DNA of 64,000 bases from Rhizobiaceae bacterium (GTDB taxonomy: Bacteria > Pseudomonadota > Alphaproteobacteria > Rhizobiales > Rhizobiaceae), in assembly GCA_023953835.1 (NCBI GenBank), contig JAMLJB010000001.1, forward strand, positions 3,321,501 to 3,385,500. The letters are read 5' to 3'. Shown in pieces: positions 60,782 to 64,000 of the stretch (position 1 is its first letter; each line of letters begins with the position of its first letter). Position numbers and translations under genes: made by a program. The notes beneath the pieces are model-generated. The model searched no databases and was not told the DNA's origin. It saw nothing but the letters and a program-made list of their open reading frames with translations.

Positions 60782-61285
60782 ATGGGACTGTTTGACGATG
60801 CGGTGCCGGGCGGCAACATCACCAAGCCGCTGCTGATTGCATTGGGCGCATTGCTTGCGGGCAGAATGCTTTCGGGCGGCGGCAAGGAGGAAGAACCGGA
60901 GGCGGAGAAGAAGTCGCTCCCGCCGCAGGCCGAGGTGCCGCAGCCGGATCAGACCGCACAGCAGGGCGCACCCGGACAGGGTGGGCTGTTGGAAGGTGGT
61001 CTTGGCGGACTACTGGAAAAGCTTGCCAATAACGGCCACGGCGAAGTTGCCGACAGTTGGGTCAAGACAGACCAGCCCAATGCACCCATCCAGCCGCAGG
61101 ATCTCGGCAAGGCGATCGGTGACCGGATGCTGACCGAACTTTCCCGCCGCACCGGAATTCCGCAGGACCAATTGCTCGACCAGCTTTCCAAGGCGCTGCC
61201 GGGCGTCGTGGACAAGCTCACGCCGGAGGGACGTGTTCCCAACAACGACCAGGTGGCGGGGCAGTTTCGAACAAGTCCCTGGTGA
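60782..61285 (+). CDS. YidB family protein
   Basis: A 167-residue soluble protein. The N-terminal hydrophobic stretch ITKPLLIALGALLAGRMLSGG is followed by a low-complexity Gln/Pro linker (about 35-68) and the YidB-type C-terminal region (NGHGEVADSWVKTDQPNAPIQ, LGKAIGDRMLTELSRRTGI). The function is unknown. AGGGAGA lies upstream of the ATG. A terminator-like hairpin follows. Confidence 0.87.
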   Translation: MGLFDDAVPGGNITKPLLIALGALLAGRMLSGGGKEEEPEAEKKSLPPQAEVPQPDQTAQQGAPGQGGLLEGGLGGLLEKLANNGHGEVADSWVKTDQPNAPIQPQDLGKAIGDRMLTELSRRTGIPQDQLLDQLSKALPGVVDKLTPEGRVPNNDQVAGQFRTSPW

Positions 61286-61318
61286 CGAGACCGCATTTCG
61301 AGTGAGCGGTTGAACGCG

Positions 61319-61354
61319 GCGCAGCCTCGTATAGAAGCTGCGCTATCGCTTTTT
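61319..61354 (+). terminator. terminator-like hairpin after the YidB gene
   Basis: A perfect 7-bp stem, GCGCAGC (61319-61325) with GCTGCGC (61337-61343), has an 11-nt loop and is followed after 6 nt by a run of five T. Confidence 0.5.
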
Positions 61355-61370
61355 CTGGCCAGTCGGATCG

Positions 61371-62267
61371 ATGAGTCCCCAAACCAAGCCGCTCGATCAT
61401 CTTGTCCTCCCAGTCTCCGGTCTCGACGAGGCGCAGACGCGCTACCGGGCGCTGGGATTCACGGTCGCGCCCGTGGGGGTGCATCCGTTCGGAACAGCCA
61501 ATTGCTGTATCTATCTGGAGGATGGAACGTTCCTTGAGCCGCTGGCGGTGGCGGATGCGGAACTGGCCGAGCGCGCAGTCGCGGAAGGAAACGCCTTCGT
61601 GGCCGGCGACCGCAGCTATCGCGAACGGGTGGGACAGGACGGGTTTGCCGCCATCGTGCTCGGGACCAATGATGCCAATGCGGATGCGGCCCGCTTCGAA
61701 GCGGCGGCAATGCAGGGCGGCGATGTCCTCGATTTTTCCCGCGAGGTCGTGGACAAGACCGGCAAATCCGGCACCGCGTCCTTTCGGCTGGCCTTTGCAC
61801 GCGACCTGCAATCGCCCGCGCCGTTCTTCTTCACCTGCGAGCGGGTCAAGACCCCCAAGGTTGACCGGTCGGCGCTCCAGCACCATCGCAATCGCGTCAC
61901 GAGGCTCAGCGCGGTGGTGCTGACGGCTCCCGAACCGCGCCTTCATGCCGGCTTCCTGGAGACGTTCTTCGACTGCACCGCCAATGCGGAGGAGGGGAGC
62001 GGTTCGCTCACCTTTTCGCTGCCGAACACGGAAGTGCGCGTCGAAACACCGGACGTGTTTTCGGAAAAATATGGCGTAGAGATCGGCCAGCATGACACCG
62101 CCGAGGGGCTTCGACCAATGGCTGTCGTGTTCGAGGTTCCGGAAATCGATGCGACGGCCAGTCTTTTCAAGGCGGACGGGATCGCCTATCTCGCGCGGAA
62201 CAACACTTTGATCGTGCCGCCCGCCACAGGGCAGGGTGCGTATTTCATATTCGAGGCCCGCGCATGA
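61371..62267 (+). CDS. VOC family (glyoxalase-like) protein
   Basis: A 298-residue protein of the glyoxalase-like superfamily with an N-terminal VOC unit ([29 protein letters not shown]) and a second, poorly conserved half ending AYFIFEARA. The metal ligands are not fully clear. Its stop overlaps the kdsA start by 4 nt (ATGA), a tight coupling with a lipopolysaccharide gene that does not explain its role. The function is unknown. Confidence 0.85.
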   Translation: MSPQTKPLDHLVLPVSGLDEAQTRYRALGFTVAPVGVHPFGTANCCIYLEDGTFLEPLAVADAELAERAVAEGNAFVAGDRSYRERVGQDGFAAIVLGTNDANADAARFEAAAMQGGDVLDFSREVVDKTGKSGTASFRLAFARDLQSPAPFFFTCERVKTPKVDRSALQHHRNRVTRLSAVVLTAPEPRLHAGFLETFFDCTANAEEGSGSLTFSLPNTEVRVETPDVFSEKYGVEIGQHDTAEGLRPMAVVFEVPEIDATASLFKADGIAYLARNNTLIVPPATGQGAYFIFEARA

Positions 62268-63097
62268 CACAGCCCAACCACAGCGTCACGGTCGGCAACG
62301 TGACCTTCGCCAATGATGCGCCGCTGGCGCTCATCGCTGGGCCCTGCCAGCTTGAATCGCGGCAGCATGCGTTCGACATGGCCGGCGCGCTGAAGGAAAT
62401 GACCGAAAAGCTCGGCATCGGACTCGTCTACAAATCGAGCTTCGACAAGGCGAACCGGACCTCGCTCGGCGCGACGCGGGGCGCGGGGCTGGAGGCGTCG
62501 CTGCCGGTGTTTGCGGATCTGCGCAAGGCGTTCGGGCTGCCGATCATCACCGATGTGCATACCGAGGAGCAATGCGCGCTGGTGGCCGATGTGGTCGACG
62601 TGCTGCAGGTTCCGGCGTTCCTCTCGCGCCAGACCGACATGCTTGTGGCGGCGGCCAAGACCGGCAAGGTCGTGAACGTGAAAAAGGGCCAGTTCCTTGC
62701 GCCCTGGGACATGAAGAATGTCGTGGCCAAGATCACCGGCTCGGGCAACCCCAATGTGCTGGTCACCGAGCGCGGCGCTTCTTTCGGCTACAACACGCTG
62801 GTGTCCGACATGCGCGCGTTGCCCATCATGGCGGAGATCGGCGCGCCGGTGATTTTTGACGCGACGCATTCGGTTCAGCAACCCGGCGGGCAGGGCGGTT
62901 CTTCCGGCGGCGAGCGCCGTTTCGTCAAGACGCTCGCCTCGGCTGCTGTGGCGGCGGGCGTTGCCGGCGTGTTCATCGAAACGCATGACGATCCCGACCA
63001 TTCCGCCTCCTCTGACGGGCCGAACATGGTGCCGCTCAAGGACATGCCCGAACTGCTCGAAAAACTCATGGCTTTCGACCGGATCGCAAAGGGATAG
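62264..63097 (+). CDS. kdsA: 3-deoxy-8-phosphooctulonate synthase
   Basis: Makes Kdo-8-phosphate from phosphoenolpyruvate and arabinose-5-phosphate for lipopolysaccharide core synthesis; 277 residues. [10 protein letters not shown] has the cysteine typical of the metal-dependent class, where the E. coli-type enzyme has asparagine. [20 protein letters not shown] and [12 protein letters not shown] are substrate-site blocks. It starts on the VOC stop (ATGA). The end overlaps a small membrane-protein frame on the opposite strand by 32 bp. eno lies about 700 bp downstream. Confidence 0.97.
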   Translation: MTQPNHSVTVGNVTFANDAPLALIAGPCQLESRQHAFDMAGALKEMTEKLGIGLVYKSSFDKANRTSLGATRGAGLEASLPVFADLRKAFGLPIITDVHTEEQCALVADVVDVLQVPAFLSRQTDMLVAAAKTGKVVNVKKGQFLAPWDMKNVVAKITGSGNPNVLVTERGASFGYNTLVSDMRALPIMAEIGAPVIFDATHSVQQPGGQGGSSGGERRFVKTLASAAVAAGVAGVFIETHDDPDHSASSDGPNMVPLKDMPELLEKLMAFDRIAKG

Positions 63098-63314
63098 TCG
63101 GCCCCGCCCATTGCTCCCACTTTGTGGGAGAGAGGTGGTTTGCGCAGCAATCCGCATAGAACACATCGCGACCACGCAGGAGCGGAACATGCAGCACGAT
63201 CCACGTCATCGCGAGCAGGGAGAATGGCGGTACTGCAATCCACAGTGCCTTAATGAAGTCCGACGACGCGCGGAACGTCTGAAAGAAATCCTGCCAGAAA
63301 TGATAGCTGTCCAT
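63066..63314 (-). CDS. small membrane protein, unknown function
   Basis: An 82-residue protein with one clear hydrophobic segment ([26 protein letters not shown], about 22-47) after an amphipathic start [25 protein letters not shown] lies just before the ATG on the minus strand. The pattern is like small proteins next to kdsA/eno in Rhizobiales. Its C-terminal third crosses a GTGGGAG/CTCCCAC hairpin (63114-63130) and the last 32 bp of kdsA, so the true end may be different or the tail may be altered. Confidence 0.6.
   Translation of the reverse strand: MDSYHFWQDFFQTFRASSDFIKALWIAVPPFSLLAMTWIVLHVPLLRGRDVFYADCCANHLSPTKWEQWAGPTIPLRSGRKP
63114..63130 (+). terminator. hairpin downstream of kdsA
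   Basis: A perfect 7-bp stem, CTCCCAC (63114-63120) with GTGGGAG (63124-63130) and a TTT loop, lies 17 bp after the kdsA stop. There is no T-run after it. The stem core is like the centre of the long palindrome at 63658. Confidence 0.35.
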
Positions 63315-63657
63315 TGCTGCTCCCCGTGCGACACAATTTGGTCACCGAGGGGCCCCCAATAGCCCCATGCGCCCCTCTGGTGACCGGGGAGTTCAAAAAC
63401 CGCGCAAAGACGGCCGCCACGGCTTTTAAGCCGAAGCTCTGGACATTTGTCGTGGCCTCCCCGGCCCTGAGGCGCGTGGATGTGCCGTTGACGGTCGGCG
63501 CCGACCGCTTTGCGAGGGGTTTTGACGCCCCAAGGACCAGCCGGATGACCGATCCCGGCGCGACCATATTCCATCATATGCTAAAATAGAAGCGGGATTT
63601 TTGGGTTGGAGGTTCGCGCTGCCCCTCACCCTCCCCCCGTCGGCAAGGTCGCGACTA
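63315..63657. other. intergenic region between the small membrane-protein gene and the palindromic repeat
   Basis: This 343-bp stretch has open frames on both strands (for example plus 63314-63589 and minus 63250-63567), but none has a recognisable domain, a good start signal or support from its neighbours, so no gene is called. It has no repeat of note. It may hold the 5' control region of the small membrane-protein gene. Confidence 0.4.
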
Positions 63658-63722
63658 CCCCTCATCCGGCTGCCGCCACCTTCTCCCCTTGTGGGAGAAG
63701 GTGGCGGCAGCCGGATGAGGGG
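63658..63722. repeat. long perfect palindromic repeat upstream of eno
   Basis: Arms of 30 bp, 63658-63687 and 63693-63722, match perfectly around the 5-nt loop CTTGT. The core (CACCTTCTCCC / GGGAGAAGGTG) and CCCCTCATCC ends resemble palindromic intergenic repeats that are frequent in Mesorhizobium-type genomes. It ends 88 bp before eno. In RNA it would form a very stable hairpin. It could act as a terminator or processing site, but it lacks a T-run. Confidence 0.8.
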
Positions 63723-63771
63723 TGCAAGCACGACCCGGCATGACCGTTGCCTTTTTGCGTGCTTGCGCTAA

Positions 63772-64000
<229 letters not shown>

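Noticed and set aside
63314-63589. 91-codon frame between kdsA and eno
   Set aside because: TTG start inside the upstream region of the opposite small gene, no domain, and a competing frame of equal length on the other strand.

Overview
The window is a contiguous piece of an alphaproteobacterial chromosome, most likely from the order Hyphomicrobiales (Rhizobiales), in or near the Mesorhizobium/Phyllobacteriaceae group. The evidence is the very close match of RpoB and RpoC to Brucella/Mesorhizobium-type sequences, the high G+C content, an Irr-type iron control element in front of a suf operon, a single-chain P-protein in a gcvTHP operon behind a tandem glycine riboswitch, and alphaproteobacterial families such as DUF2336, DUF2259, DUF1289 and CoxE. 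All of this is judged by eye, with no database search. No tRNA, rRNA, CRISPR array, prophage or transposase gene was seen. Nearly all of the window is ordinary chromosomal coding sequence. The mobile-looking DNA is two non-autonomous inverted-repeat elements of about 270 bp and one long palindromic repeat.

Layout. 1-8.4 kb: 3' part of rpoB and complete rpoC, separated by three tandem RNA hairpins and closed by a strong terminator. 8.4-16.1 kb: single metabolic and envelope genes (L2HGDH-like FAD oxidoreductase, PLP cysteine-synthase-like enzyme, OmpA-type lipoprotein, a secreted three-repeat protein, nitroreductase, a coupled CitE/MaoC pair, DUF2336), with a 273-bp CTAG-flanked element at 12.6-12.9 kb. 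16.1-19.9 kb: parE, a second CTAG-flanked element (271 bp) in its upstream region, and a membrane diguanylate cyclase. 19.9-24.4 kb: gcvT-gcvH-gcvP (minus strand) with the glycine riboswitch. 24.5-31.6 kb: DUF1345 protein, biotin-dependent carboxylase alpha subunit, dnaE, and an alpha/beta hydrolase. 31.6-39.1 kb: an iron-sulfur cluster operon (cysteine desulfurase, sufB, sufC, sufD, sufS, sufT, sufA, TfoX-like) behind a candidate Irr box.

39-46 kb: glycine-rich secreted protein, dusA, purB, and a tightly overlapped minus-strand operon of a LivK-like binding protein, a P1-family N-terminal-threonine hydrolase, a DUF2259 protein and a membrane protein. 45.7-51.1 kb: flavin reductase, then MoxR/CoxE/XdhC-N/XdhC-C/molybdopterin-cytidylyltransferase fusion, which is a maturation set for molybdenum hydroxylases without the hydroxylase itself. 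51-61 kb: hydrolase, DUF1176 protein, aldo/keto reductase, a probable remnant of a membrane aspartic protease gene, DUF1289, cobT, a DivJ/PleC-like histidine kinase, a nuclease, GST, an Lrp-type regulator, a beta-hydroxyacid dehydrogenase, and two small stress-type proteins (GlsB/YeaQ and YidB). 61-64 kb: VOC protein coupled to kdsA, a small membrane protein, a 30-bp perfect palindrome, and the start of eno.

The observations most worth checking are the two CTAG-bounded elements, the three tandem hairpins between rpoB and rpoC, the glycine-rich protein with a PEP-CTERM-like tail, the orphan binding-protein/NylC-type hydrolase operon, the molybdenum-hydroxylase maturation set without a hydroxylase, and the protease remnant. 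No clearly novel defence or mobile system was found.
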